A stretch of DNA of 64,000 bases from assembly GCF_050624435.1 (NCBI RefSeq), contig NC_134546.1:15089001-15153000 (forward strand). The letters run 5' to 3'. The stretch comes from Tenrec ecaudatus. Lineage: Eukaryota > Chordata > Mammalia > Afrosoricida > Tenrecidae. Positions 35,186 through 45,499 of this stretch are shown here, piece after piece. Numbering within the stretch: the first letter of the stretch is position 1; the number at the start of each line of letters is the position of its first letter. Below the pieces are notes generated by a model. It saw nothing but the letters and a program-made list of their open reading frames with translations, searched no databases and was not told the DNA's origin. The position numbers were made by a program, and so were the translations under genes.

Positions 35186-35479
35186 AATCTGGCCTTTTTA
35201 ATGAAAGGCTGATTTTAAAACAGTCTCTTCTTAAAGTAACCTGCTTCAAACATGATTTTTAAATAATTGAAAAATATTCCCATATGCATGTATTCCTTGG
35301 TTTAAAAATAAAATACAGTATCTGGGCATGGTATCAAATTAATAGATGGAATGTGGAATTTATCTCTTTAATGTGGATCTTCTCTTTGGAAGCACCTTCA
35401 ATACCTCCCGGAGCATTTTAAATGATTAAAAAATATATGCTTTGCCCTTTCTGTCTTTTTCAGCAAAAATGTACCAATC

Positions 35480-35566
35480 CGTATGAGCCCCTAATAAATT
35501 GTTTTTTAAAAAAAAGAAAAAACAAAGAATTGTACGAGCCCCCAATAAAATTATTTTTAAAGTAAA
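35480..35566 (+). mobile_element. Micro L1 insertion with two tandem 3' ends
   Basis: Flanked by identical 15-bp AAAAATGTACCAATC (35465-35479 and 35567-35581). Inside are only two successive L1 3' termini: GTATGAGCCCCTAATAAATT with an A-rich tail, then TTGTACGAGCCCCCAATAAAA with a short A/T tail. Each contributes about 25-30 bp of L1. Confidence 0.88.
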
Positions 35567-35592
35567 AAAAATGTACCAATCGATAACATTCA

Positions 35593-35800
35593 TATGCCAG
35601 GCACTGTGTTTAATGCTTAATATCCACTGACTTACTATTACAACAATTCTGTGAATTAAGTACTATTATTACGTCCATATTCTGAGACCATCAAGGCGCA
35701 GAGGTAGAGGTCACTTGCCTAAGGTTACACAGCTAGTAAGTGGACGAGCCAAGATTTGAATCACGGCATTTCGGCTCCAGAATCTATACTCACACCCTGA
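35593..35800 (-). mobile_element. MIR, minus
   Basis: GCCAGGCACTGTGTTTAATG, AGGTCACTTGCCTAAGG, TTACACAGCTAGTAAGTGG and GATTTGAATCACGG give an almost complete inverted MIR with clear core. Confidence 0.88.
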
Positions 35801-36764
35801 GCCGTGATGACAACCTTGGTGAGATAATAGGTCATGTTCCCAGGTGACCGACGGCTTTCATAATACTTATTGATTTTTTTTCTCCAATAACCCCAGAATG
35901 ACTGTGGTTTAGGGAAGGGTTGTGTCTCTCCGTTTTAAATCCTTACCGTTTTCTTTTTTACGTACCTTATCTTTTTTTCCATCCCCCTTCACTGTGAAAC
36001 AAGTATTTTCAGTATTCTGACTTCCATAAAATTTCCTGTTTTTCCTAATTCTTCTTCCAGTTTCTAAAGGATGAGAAACCAGAACCACCCCACCTGTTAG
36101 AACTGTGTCCAACACAGGAGTCGTGCGGCTATGAGGGAGGACTCAAGCCTTCAGTGAGCGGGCTCTGACATCTCTCACCGGCCTCTTGATTTGTTGGCTT
36201 GTTTTCCGCCCTCAGCTGTGATCCAGATAGTCTAGATGGCTGGGTAAGTGACTTCTCAATACGCGAGGTGTCACGAAATAGAAATTCAAGGCATTTCAAC
36301 TCTCCCACCTGTTCCGAAGTGTGTAGTCATCATCATAATTAGAAGGACGGCCTAGTTCCTCAGGCTTGTGGGTGGCCATCTGATGCCTACAAGTGGAGAG
36401 ATGTGGCTATGACTCGTGTAAAAATAGCCCCTCCAGATGGCTGAGGGGCAAAGTTTCAACTCAGCAGCTTGATATAGCTGAGCATTCAAATTTTGAAGTA
36501 GAAGGAGAAGGCTGTGGGAGAAGTAGCCAGAGAGCCTGGCTGTTGTCCAGTCATAAGTGGAACCGTATATGCCAGGAGGGATCGCATAACGTGGCAGATT
36601 AGCTGTTAAGATTTCCTGTTTACTTCATCTCCTCTCTACCTTCCCTGACGCCACCCTGCTTCCAGTTCAAGGAAAACACACCCACACATTCTTGGTGGTT
36701 TTTTTTAAAGGAGTCAGGAATGGAGGTCAATGTTAAAGCCCTCTAGGGGTCAACAGCGGTGGCT
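35801..36764. other. Unassigned sequence
   Basis: No gene or confident repeat. Confidence 0.5.
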
Positions 36765-36980
36765 TGGGGTCCTGGGGCGATGCAAATGATTAGTGCACTC
36801 AGTTGCAAACTGAAATGTTGGATGTACAAGGCCACCCAGAGGTGCCTTGGAAGAAAGACCTGGTGATCTACCTCCCCCCCAAAACCAACCCATGGGAAAC
36901 CCTGTGTAGCACAGTTGAACTCTGATTCACATGGGTCACTGTGCATCAGAGGCGTCTCCGTGGCAACTGTGTGTGTGTTT
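36765..36980 (+). mobile_element. AfroSINE, diverged, plus
   Basis: GGGGTCCTGGGGCGATGCAA head, TTGGAAGAAAGACCTGG, then ACCCATGGGAAACCC and tail GGTCACTGTGCATCAGAGG. A C run interrupts the middle. Confidence 0.75.
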
Positions 36981-37714
36981 TAAACTGCTTGATCCAGAGA
37001 TGAGAAATCTGAAACAGGAAGATGAAATGAACTGGCTGCATGTTAGTGGACCTCGGATGCTCTCCCTTCTTGTCTGGGGCTCTTATTTCTCCTCTGTGTG
37101 AGGGTATGTGCACTTATTCCTGCGCTCTGCTCTGAATAACTTTAAACCGAAAACATGAAAAGCCTCTCGTTAAAAAACAACAACAACAACAACAAACAAC
37201 ATGCAATATTGCAAAGTCCCTGTGAGATTGCTTCCACTCTCCAAAACAGATATCCAGACTGCTAGCTGACTCACCGGCTCAAAACCTTTTATTTCCCCAA
37301 TGAAAACATTTACTAATCATATATGATCAATAGATTAAACAATCAATAGAGATGGCTTTCACATTTTCACACCTTCGAGTCACTCCGCATTCCTCCTGGA
37401 TATTCTGGAAGATGACCTAAGCCTCTGCCCACAGTAAATCCGCTGTTGGAAATACCTCAATGTCTGTCTCCAGCCTCGCCGTCCTGTAAGCGCCCAATCT
37501 CTGAAACATCTGAAGATTTGCTTAAGCAATTGAGCACCATTTTTCAAATATAACTAGGGATGCTTTTAGTTAGCAGTTGTATACGGCACTGTAATTTTTG
37601 AAAGACAGCTTAATTAAGAAGCATACGGATCCCTTTAAATGCGGTCACGACTAACCCAAAACCAAGGCATTGCTGTTCCCTGGTGGCAATAGAGCCTCAT
37701 TGCAGGTGAACTAC
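36981..37714. other. Unassigned; short (CAA)n
   Basis: AACAACAACAACAACAAC near 37177-37200 could be the orphan tail of a lost RTE/SINE. Otherwise not recognised. Confidence 0.45.
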
Positions 37715-37962
37715 AAAGAAAACCCAACCCAACCCATGCTCATTGCCATCTGAGTCCAATTGGGCCTCATGGTGATTCTACAGGACAGAGTAGAACTACC
37801 CTTGTGGGTATCTGAGACTATAACTCTTTCTCACTGCCATCGTCACGGCTGACTCAGTGTCACCTACTGCGGATTTTCCAGGCTGGAACTGTTTACGGGA
37901 GCATGGTGGTGGAGTATCACGGCCCAACACAGCGTGACCACTACATCACCAGGGCTCTTAGC
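37715..37962 (-). mobile_element. AfroSINE composite, minus
   Basis: Two inverted tail-like starts are present (GCTCATTGCCATCTGAGTCC and CACTGCCATCGTCACGG) before one inverted head (CATCACCAGGGCTCTTAG). This suggests one SINE next to, or inserted in, another. Confidence 0.7.
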
Positions 37963-38999
37963 ACAGGTGAGGTAGAGGGGGGTAAAACAGTTCTTCTTGC
38001 CTATCTTCAAGCCCAGCCTACAATAAACTCTCAAAAATACTCCCATGAATCTGGCATATTCTTTTAAAAAGGTCTATCAGTAAGTAGCAAAAGAAAATAA
38101 GTTCCATTTCTTTACTAATTTTGTCCTGATCTGTGCACAATTTGTACCGTCCAAGCGTGCATTGCACAACCTTTTTACAAAGTAGGAAGTAACTTTCCAA
38201 AAAGAAGTTTCTTTCCTTCGTAAGGAATTCTTCCTCAAATGGCATGGAGTGCCGGGTTTATGCCAGGCACCTTGCAGTGAGCACCCTGGGAGCGTGCAAG
38301 GAGGCCTCAACCCCGTGTACAGGCCCCAGTGCAGTGCCATGCTCAAAGCTGACTCACAAGAGCGCGGTGGATGGGCGGATGGATGGAAAGAGGAGGAGGA
38401 CAAGGGCTTTTATGTGGATTGTCCTCCAGATGTCTGGGCACGCCCTGTTGACCTCAGCCGGAACACCCCTGGGACCAGTCAGAGGTGATCTGCACATGTC
38501 GTTGAGTTGGCTCTGACTCATGGAACTGCCTGCAGAGCAGAGTGACATGCTGCGTGGTCGTCTGCCATCTTCATGATCAGTGCAGGCTCGAATCCAGGGC
38601 TGTGGTGCTGTGGGTTCTGAGTTGTCTTCTAGTCTAGAGGTTAATTTTTTAGCATGGTTTCCTGGACACTATTTGCTGTGGCCCCCAGGGACTCTATTGG
38701 CTAATTTTGGCCTTGCCCCCCAGGTCCTTAGTCTAGAAGCTCCACTCGAGCCTATTTCACGTGGGTGAACTGCTTGGCATCTGAAGTACCAGTGGTCGAG
38801 TGTCCAGCAGCGTGGTAACACTCAAGAGACCAGAGTACAGCAACTTGGCCGGGGGGTGGCAGGGATTAGGAAGAGGCGTGCTAGTTCTAGTCCCCTCTCA
38901 CCTTGTGGTGCATAGACGGAGATGTGGGTGGCGCTAGCTATCCGCCTGCAAGATAGCTGCTACCCCAAGCAAGAAGGCAAGTTAGGGCATGTTGTTTTT
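37963..38999. other. Unassigned, downstream of CNRIP1
   Basis: GC-rich patch near 38240-38480 with overlapping open frames and no homology. A partial inverted SINE tail (GTTGAGTTGGCTCTGACTC) lies near 38498-38540. Confidence 0.5.
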
Positions 39000-39009
39000 T
39001 TTCAAGGCC

Positions 39010-39015
39010 TTTATT
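39010..39015 (-). terminator. Candidate distal poly(A) signal
   Basis: AATAAA on the minus strand, in TTCTTAATAAAGGCCTTG, followed within ~10 nt by an A8 run at 39002-38995. If genuine it ends the longer CNRIP1 transcript near 39000. Confidence 0.5.
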
Positions 39016-39224
39016 AAGAAATATCAAAAGTTGGTTACAGTTCCACACACGGTCTTACAAAGTTCAAGGGCAGGGAGTGGAGATAGGAGAGGCCATCCAT
39101 ATACAAGTTTAAACATTATGGTAGCTTGTCAGCCTGGGAAGGCTTATTGAACAGTGAACCACAACACTGATGTTTCCCATCTCCACTAGGACATAAACAG
39201 AAGACTTTCGGTGACTTGAGTTTT

Positions 39225-39425
39225 CTCACCCCAAACTCAGTGCCATCGAGTTGATACGGCCTCACGGCGACCCTAAAGGCAGAATAGAACTGCTTCTGTA
39301 GGGTTTCCAAGACTGTAACTCTTAACAGGAGTAGAAAGCCTCATCTTTCTCCTATGGAGTGGTTTGTGGCTTTGAACCGCTGACCTTGTGGTTAGCAGCC
39401 CAACGCATAAGCACTATACCACCTG
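39225..39425 (-). mobile_element. AfroSINE, near full length, minus
   Basis: Inverted tail CAGTGCCATCGAGTTGATAC, then GGGTTTCCAAGACTGTAAC, CCTCATCTTTCTCCTATGG, TGACCTTGTGGTTAGCAGCC and a degraded head. It lies in the candidate long CNRIP1 3'UTR in the same transcriptional orientation as the gene. Confidence 0.88.
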
Positions 39426-39639
39426 CTTGAGCTTCAGTAAAGTCTACATATTTTAAAAATATCTGCCCTTTCATTTGCTCCTCACCCCTCCCGGTACAAG
39501 CAACGCTGTTTATAGGAAGCCAATACTAAGATCCACTCACTGCAGTTTCTCTTACATTTTCACAAGGTGAAACTCGGGAGACCTAGCAAGTTACATGTCA
39601 CCATGGGGCACACTGGAGAGCCCCTACACATCATGATTA

Positions 39640-39645
39640 TTTATT
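39640..39645 (-). terminator. Candidate proximal poly(A) signal
   Basis: AATAAA on the minus strand in ATGTGAAATAAATAATC, followed by a G/T-rich stretch (GATGTGTAGGGGC), a favourable downstream element. Lies about 372 nt after the CNRIP1 stop codon. Confidence 0.6.
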
Positions 39646-40017
39646 TCACATTGAACAAACAAGGGGGCGTCACTGAAACAGAGGGTCACAGTCATCCCAT
39701 GGAACCACCACGTGCGGGACACAGTGGGCGATGCCACCCAGTCCCAGTCGCAAGCAAGCAAGCAATAGCCTGGCGGGGAGCCGGTGAGCGTGGCATCACC
39801 AGCACAGGGCGCGGGACGGAGTCTTCTCAGGGAGGTTGCACCACGACCTTTGATGTCAGGGGTATTGCACCGGGGGAGTTACACGTTCAAAATCACCGGG
39901 GCACGTGGGGGAACAGCAACAGTGTGGCGTGCCTTGGGTAAGGCTTGTGCTGGTTTACCTAAAAGGAGATTTCTGAAGAGATTGTCCAGCAGCGTCAGAA
40001 AGAGGGAGCCCCCGTCT

Positions 40018-40182
40018 TCAGAGGAACGACTCCTTGTTCACCCACATGAGGCTGCGCGTCTCGTTGGGCTTGCACTCGTACTCAATGACGGAGAAGGGGC
40101 TTCCCCACTGGCAGTGGTCGCGCTTGTGGTAGTTGTAGAACTTGACCTGCCACACCGTCTCAAAGGTCCCAATATCTGTGAA
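40018..40182 (-). CDS. CNRIP1: CNRIP1 terminal coding exon (residues 111-164)
   Basis: CNRIP1 is a small cytoplasmic protein that binds the C-terminal tail of cannabinoid receptor CB1 and modulates its signalling. This exon gives 54 codons starting [12 protein letters not shown], including [14 protein letters not shown], and ending [11 protein letters not shown], followed by a stop. As far as I recall the human sequence, every residue matches, including the extreme C-terminus that defines isoform a. The human protein is 164 residues, and the 110 upstream residues are not in this window on either strand. The exon begins at a codon boundary (phase 0) after a good acceptor. The in-frame ATG at 40203 is upstream intronic sequence and is not the start. 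Confidence 0.96.
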   Translation of the reverse strand, partial: FTDIGTFETVWQVKFYNYHKRDHCQWGSPFSVIEYECKPNETRSLMWVNKESFL

Positions 40183-40200
40183 CTGCAAGGGAGAGAAACG
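40183..40200 (-). promoter_or_regulatory. Splice acceptor of CNRIP1 last exon
   Basis: On the minus strand GTTTCTCTCCCTTGCAG directly precedes the first codon TTC: a polypyrimidine tract, then CAG. It explains why the open frame extends past the exon without a stop for several codons. Confidence 0.93.
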
Positions 40201-40958
40201 CACCCGGTAAAAAACCCCGGCTATGGCACACGGGAGCTAATCTTGGTGAAGGAGGACGCGCTCCGCTGGCGCCTGTACGTCATTCTGTGGGGCTGTCACG
40301 TGTTTAAGGAAAGGCTTATCTTCCTGGATGTGGGATGTCTTTTCCTGAAAAGCTATCTCTAAACTATGTTGTTTTCCAAAACTTAATTCCCATTGCACAT
40401 ATGGCATCGGCTGTCGTGACGCCCTTCATCGGGTGAGGGTGGGGATCCTTGTGATCCAGCCATCAGGTTTTTGTTGGCTGATTTGGGGAGGTCAAGCGCC
40501 AGGTCTTTCTTCCTAGTCTGTTGTAGTCTAGAAGCTCCACCGAAACCCTGTTCTGCATCGTGGCAGCACACATGCCTCCATTTACAGACAGGTGGCGGAA
40601 ACTCTCCTAAATGCTGAGTGTAATTTCCTGAAAGAATACTCCTAGGACTTTAGTCCCTGCCACAGAAGGAGGACTGGGAAGGGACGATGGAATCACGGTG
40701 CCTGTTGGTTTCTACTTCACAAGACAGCCACACACCGCAGCAACACTCTACAACGACCCTGCTGCCTTAACTATACGTCCCGGGGAAATGCTTGACTCAA
40801 GGTGATGCTTATGTTCTATTAGAAACACTTTATTCTTAGAGACTGTATTTCCACTTTCTGCTCTTAATGAGTATTTAAGTAATATAGGAAGGGCTCCATG
40901 TCCATGGGTCAGGCTTAGGTCGTATATGATCCAAACTATATTGAAGTCACTACTAGAA

Positions 40959-41145
40959 GTCGCGGGAGTGCAGTGGTTAAAGTGCTCCGTGGAAAACCAA
41001 AAGATTGGCAGTTTGAATCCACCGGCCGCTCCAGGAGGGAAAGACATGGCAGTCTGCTTCTGTAAAGTCTACAGCCTCTGAAGCCCAAGGGGCCATTCTG
41101 CTCTCTCTAACAGGGTTGCTCTGAGCCAGCAACGACAAACCAGTA
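40959..41145 (+). mobile_element. AfroSINE, plus
   Basis: GGGAGTGCAGTGGTTAAAG, B-box-like GTTTGAATCC, CCGGCCGCTCC, GGCAGTCTGCTTCTGTAAAG and tail GGGTTGCTCTGAGCCAGC. One of the best middle sections in the window. Confidence 0.9.
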
Positions 41146-41247
41146 AGGTGGACAGATTATTATGCAGCTTGCACACATATTATATATACATAGCAGGCAT
41201 GCTCTTTGCTCTCGAAAAGTTCACATTTAATTTCCAGAAGGGGAACT

Positions 41248-41286
41248 CACTCACTGCCATCAAATCAATACCAACTCATAGGGTTA
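41248..41286 (-). mobile_element. AfroSINE tail scrap, minus
   Basis: CACTGCCATCAAATCAATACC and AACTCATAGGGTT, about 40 bp of inverted SINE tail with nothing else of the element. Confidence 0.6.
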
Positions 41287-41794
41287 GGTAGCTGAGAGAC
41301 AGGGACAGGGGGCTGTCCCTCCCATGCCTGCACAGGCCCCACACAGGAGGCTGGGAAGGGAATCAGGTGAGCATTAGGCATCTATGAAGACCTTAACTGG
41401 ACATGCTCAAATTCAGACCCCCAAGCCAGGTGGGCGTTACACCTGGGCAGCCCAAATTATGCCCAGGATTGATTCAGCCAATGGAGTCAAGCAATACCTT
41501 TGACAATGCCTCCCCAGCCAGAGGTTTGAAATACCCTGAGCTCCTGAGCTCGGGCAGTGCTGTGCTCTCTCTGGCCTCAGTTTACCACGTGTGGGTGCGC
41601 TATTCCACAAGGCTGCTCTTGTTCAGTTGTGAACTTCCACACAGCTTCCCTGAAATGGTGTGTACTCTTTTGAGACTCTAAACCCTGAAACTTCTCCCAT
41701 CCTTCATAAAAACTCCTTTGGATTACAAACCAGGCTGCGGCGGGAATTCTTTCTCCTTTGAAGTCATAAACCGAGAACCACATGAGAATCCTGT
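41287..41794. other. Unassigned; LTR-like flavour
   Basis: Phrases such as TAAACCCTGAAAC and TTCATAAAAACTCCTTTGG resemble the R/U5 side of an old LTR, but no TG...CA ends or internal region are seen. Confidence 0.35.
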
Positions 41795-41970
41795 CAACAG
41801 TAGCCCTATAGGGGAAGCCCCTGTGGGTTTCTGAGACTATAAATCGTTATAGAGCGCAGAAATCTCCATCTTTCTCTTAAGAGTCACCAGTGGTTTAGAA
41901 CTGTAGACCTTGCCCTAACAAAGTCAACAGCCCAAGCAGCCCAATACGTAACCCACCACAAGGACTCCTC
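41795..41970 (-). mobile_element. AfroSINE, minus
   Basis: TAGCCCTATAGGGGAAGC, GGGTTTCTGAGACTATAAATC, CATCTTTCTCTTAAGAG and inverted head side CACCACAAGGACTCCTCC. Confidence 0.8.
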
Positions 41971-42895
41971 CTTCCAGAAGCCAAGGCCTGCAAATCTTCA
42001 CCAGGACTTGGAGCCGTTAGGACCAGTTGAGCCATGGCCAACACAACGACATCAGAAGAGATGTGACTTTGTAAGTTGTGGGGGCACCAGAGTGATAACC
42101 GGAACAGGAACCACGGGCGAAGCCCTGCAGTGGGGCGCAGGCGAGGCAGAGCGGGGAGTCTGATGCAGGGGGTTGGAGAGTTGGTAGGACTGGGCAGAGC
42201 CACACACACGCAGAGTGCTATGGTTGGCTGCCATTGGTGAGTCAGGACCCACTGTGTCTGACTGCTAATGAGACTGGGCGACCAGGCCGTGGGCAGGCTG
42301 TCTTGCCTGTGAAGAGATTAACTTTAGATCTAGCAGGCGATCAAGAGTCATTTTCTCTCTTCTCGTGATTGCTCCAGCACACACACTTACAAATTCGGGC
42401 ACAGTTTGGTTTCATTTCATTGGCCATGCCTGAACTGGGAAGAATTGGTTCAAATCAGTGATCTCTCCAGACTCCTCCCCAGCTGTAAGCTGTCAATTCT
42501 CTTGTAACTGAGAAGAGGGCACCGCATGCCCCAGAGGCCACTGGGCAGATGTTCCAGTGGCCTGTGGGGTAGCCTGACCCTGTGACCGCCTCCTGGAGCT
42601 ATTTAGGGGACCTGGCACCAAACACCATGATGTCTGTCGTTATTTTCTCCACCGATCCTTCCCTGTCATGGAGAGGGCAGGGACTGACTTGGCAAGGTTC
42701 CTGGACTTGTCAGGAGCCAGAAGACATCATGGCGGCGGTGGTAGGGGGGAGGGCTGTGAGCAATAGAATCCTGTGCATTGTGGTGGCTACAGGAGAAGGT
42801 GGTCATGTGCTTTTCAGACAGCTTTGCAAGAGTTTCCCTTAGGACATTTACTGGAAACAGTGAGTAAGATACCAAATGCCCACAAAGCTTAACTT
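41971..42895. other. Unassigned intronic sequence
   Basis: No repeat or exon recognised. GC-richer around 42100-42300. Confidence 0.5.
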
Positions 42896-43680
42896 TTGAA
42901 AACAAAATATCATTTTTTACAGAGTTATGGCTTGAAGACTTGTACAAGTACCCATGAGCATTAGTCAGTAGATCTACACTGGAATCAACCCAAATGTCTA
43001 TCATCTGGTGACTGATTAAATATCTTTTGGTATTTGATATCATAATGACACTTTACTCAAAAACAATCACTCACACAAACAAAACAGGGATATAGTGATC
43101 CAGGCAAAGAGAAGGGTAGATCTCAAAGACATGTCAAGAAATGAATTTGAAAAATAGTGATAATTTATAAATTATCAAGGGTTCATGAGGGAGGGGCAGG
43201 CAGAGAGAGAGGGGTAAAAAATGAGGAGCTGATACCAAGGGCTCAAGTAGAAAGAAAATGTTTTGAGAATGATGAAGGCAACAAATGTACAAATGTACTT
43301 GACACAATGGATGTATGTATGGATTGTGATACAAGCCCCCAATAAAATGATCAAAAAAGGGGGAAAATAATAAAAAATGAGAGCTAAAAAAGGAGAAATT
43401 AATTTGGATGATATAAGAATCCATGCTTTATAAATTCTATTTGTACAAGATTCTAATATAATCTATACAGACAGAAATAATGGATTACCTAGTGGTTACT
43501 TAGGGCCAGTGGGAAGATGGTGATTGATGCAAATGTCTAATAGGTGCTTTCTAGGGGGGTGGAAATGTTCCGTCTCTTGATTAGGGTGTCAAGTACATTG
43601 TCAAGAGTCACTGAGGTATGCACTCAATGGGTGGATATATTATATGTAAACTATACCTCAAAGTTGATTCAAAAATAGAA
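42896..43680 (+). mobile_element. Ancient L1 3' region (L1M-like), plus, interrupted
   Basis: ATCAACCCAAATGTCTATCATC (ORF2 C-terminal region), then after an insert GGGGTGGAAATGTTCCGTCTC, TTGATTAGGGTGTC and CTATACCTCAAAG. These are classic end-of-L1M phrases. The interruption is at about 43155-43370. Confidence 0.78.
43155..43370 (+). mobile_element. Young-family L1 3' end, plus, in old L1
   Basis: AATTTATAAATTATCAAGGG to CCCCCAATAAAATGATC. Same subtype as the 18429 copy (both read GATACCAAGGGCTCAAG). Target duplication not clear. Confidence 0.88.
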
Positions 43681-43761
43681 ATATTCTAGTCTTTGGGGTG
43701 CGGCTGGCGGGCTGGAATTTGGTCAATTGGTGTAACATAGCTCAAAAGATAACGTTGTATA

Positions 43762-44286
43762 ACGATGAAAAATATAACTTTCCTCTAGTTCCTAAATGCT
43801 TCCCCCGCGCCCCCATCATGATCCGAATTCTACCTTGCAAGTCTGGCTAGATCCGAGGATGTACACTGGTACAGATGGGAACTGGAAACACAGGGAATCC
43901 AGGGCAGATGATCCTTTCAGGACTAGGAGTGTGAGTGGCGATACTGGGAGGGTAGAGGGAGAGTGGGTTGGAAAGAGGGAACCGATTACAAGGATCTACA
44001 TGTGACCTCCTCCCTGGGGGGGATGGACAACAGAAAAGTGGGTGGAGGGAGACATCGGTCAGGGAAAGATATGACAAAATAATAATTTATAAATTATCAA
44101 GGGTTCATGAGGGAGGGGGAAGTGGGGAGGGAGGGGAAAAATGAGCTGATACCAGGGGCTTAAGTGGAGAGCAAATGTTTTGAGAATGACGAGGGCAATG
44201 AATGTACAGATGTGCTTTACACAATTGATGTGTGTATGGATTGTGATAAGAGTTGTATGAGCCCCTAATAAAATGATTTAAAAAAA
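43762..44286 (+). mobile_element. Young-family L1 3' end, plus, with TSD
   Basis: Flanked by AGATAACGTTGTATA (43747-43761) and AGATAGCGTTGTATA (44287-44301), one mismatch in 15. Runs from ACGATGAAAAATATAAC to CCTAATAAAATGATT. Includes the polypurine block GAGGGAGGGGGAAGTGGGG. Confidence 0.94.
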
Positions 44287-44309
44287 AGATAGCGTTGTAT
44301 ATTCTAGTT

Positions 44310-44965
44310 TGGTGAGTAGTGCCTGTGATGGTTCACCTGAGATACAACTACTGATCTCTGTGCACAAGGAGCCAAACAGAAAGAAGGAAACCAAGACTCA
44401 AAGAGACTAGTCTACAGGACTAATAGTCCCCATGAACCATGGCCTCACCTGCCTTGAACAGGAACTAGATGGTGCCTACCAATACCTACTGACCATTCTG
44501 ACCAGAGACACAATCGAGGTCCCTGATAGAAATGGGGGTGGGGGTGGGGGTAGGAGTGGGGTAAGAAGAACATAAAATCCTAAAAAAAAAAGCTCACCTT
44601 CCTGGACTGGTAGAGATTAGAGGACCCCCTGAGATTACCACCCTGGGATGCCCTTAAACATGGAATTCAACCACCCCCAGGTTCGCTCTCAGCCAAAACA
44701 GAGAACAAATCACATTGCCTGTGACTGCTGACTCCTCTCACTATCATGAGACCCAACAGTCAACATTGACCCTAGTCCAAAGGTGAGAAGGTAAGGGCGG
44801 GGGGAAGGACAAGGAAGCTAGATTAAAAGAAGCAGAACAACCAGAATGGATAGAATGAGACTGCTCAAACATTGTGAAAACATGTACCCAATGTCATGGG
44901 ACACTAAGTCTAGAAATGGTTGAATGAGAATCTAGTTGCTGTGGCAATTCCCCCCATAACCACAA
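44310..44965 (+). mobile_element. Old afrothere-type L1 3'UTR, plus
   Basis: Phrases in order: CAAAGAGACTAGTCTACAGG, GAACAGGAACTAGATGGTGCC, GACCCCTGAGATTACC-like text, CACTATCATGAGACCC, and the end AATGGTTGAATGAGAATC, resembling the 3'UTR I remember from elephant L1. It represents an earlier L1 generation than the 4864-8762 family. Confidence 0.65.
44534..44561 (+). repeat. G-rich tract, potential G-quadruplex
   Basis: Runs of 5, 5, 5 and 4 G separated by T, T and a 7-base loop. It lies in the old L1 3'UTR. G-rich polypurine tracts are a known property of L1 3'UTRs. Confidence 0.75.
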
Positions 44966-45440
44966 CAGAATATTTAGAAAAGAGAAAAGACTCATTGTTG
45001 GCAGGACACAAGGACACAGGTGTTTTACACACTGCTCTGGGCACTGAGTGGCACAGCCTTTTGGAAGAGAAAGTTATTTGGTACAGCAATCTCACTTGTG
45101 ATTCATCTTAGAAACACAGCAATGTTCATAGTGGTGAAAATTTGAAAACTAAGTATCCATCTTTAAGGCAGTAACTTAGTGGTACCTCTAAAAATGGAAT
45201 AATACATAGAAATTTTAAGGAGAGTGTGTAGTTATCAACCATTTCAATAACATTATATATGCCAATAATATTAGAAATGGATGGAATATATTTTATTTCC
45301 TTTTTTGGCTTTTCTATATTTTAAAAACTTGGTATTACTTTTCTAATGAGAAATAAATGATAAGCCACATTATAAATATTTACAACATGTTGCCAAATGG
45401 CTAGCATTATAATATGAAAGACTCTATAGATGACTAGTGA
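44966..45440 (+). mobile_element. Degraded L1-like sequence, plus
   Basis: ACACTGCTCTGGGCACTGAG, TATTTGGTACAGCAATCTC and GCAATGTTCATAGTGGTG read like the ORF2 C-terminal end of an old L1, followed by AT-rich sequence. Confidence 0.5.
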
Positions 45441-45499
45441 GCCCTACTAAGAACATTTGGCTAAAGACTGAAACAACTCATGAACGACAAACAGATTTT

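Larger units (their letters stand above)
39000..40017 (-). other. CNRIP1: CNRIP1 3'UTR (candidate extent)
   Basis: Non-coding continuation of the terminal exon. Two AATAAA signals are visible on the minus strand, at 39645-39640 (short form, 3'UTR about 390 nt) and at 39015-39010 (long form, about 1 kb). The long form would include an inverted AfroSINE. The extent is inferred from signals only; the A-rich run after the distal signal could also be a retroposon tail. Confidence 0.55.

Noticed and set aside
40203..40203. ATG at 40203 (minus) as the start of a 61-residue protein
   Set aside because: The first seven codons are the intronic polypyrimidine tract and AG of the CNRIP1 acceptor; similarity to CNRIP1 begins exactly after the AG.
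39784..40362. 192-codon plus-strand open frame overlapping the CNRIP1 exon
   Set aside because: It is the antisense of the GC-rich exon and 3'UTR, has no recognisable domain, and the opposite strand has an exact CNRIP1 match with a splice acceptor.
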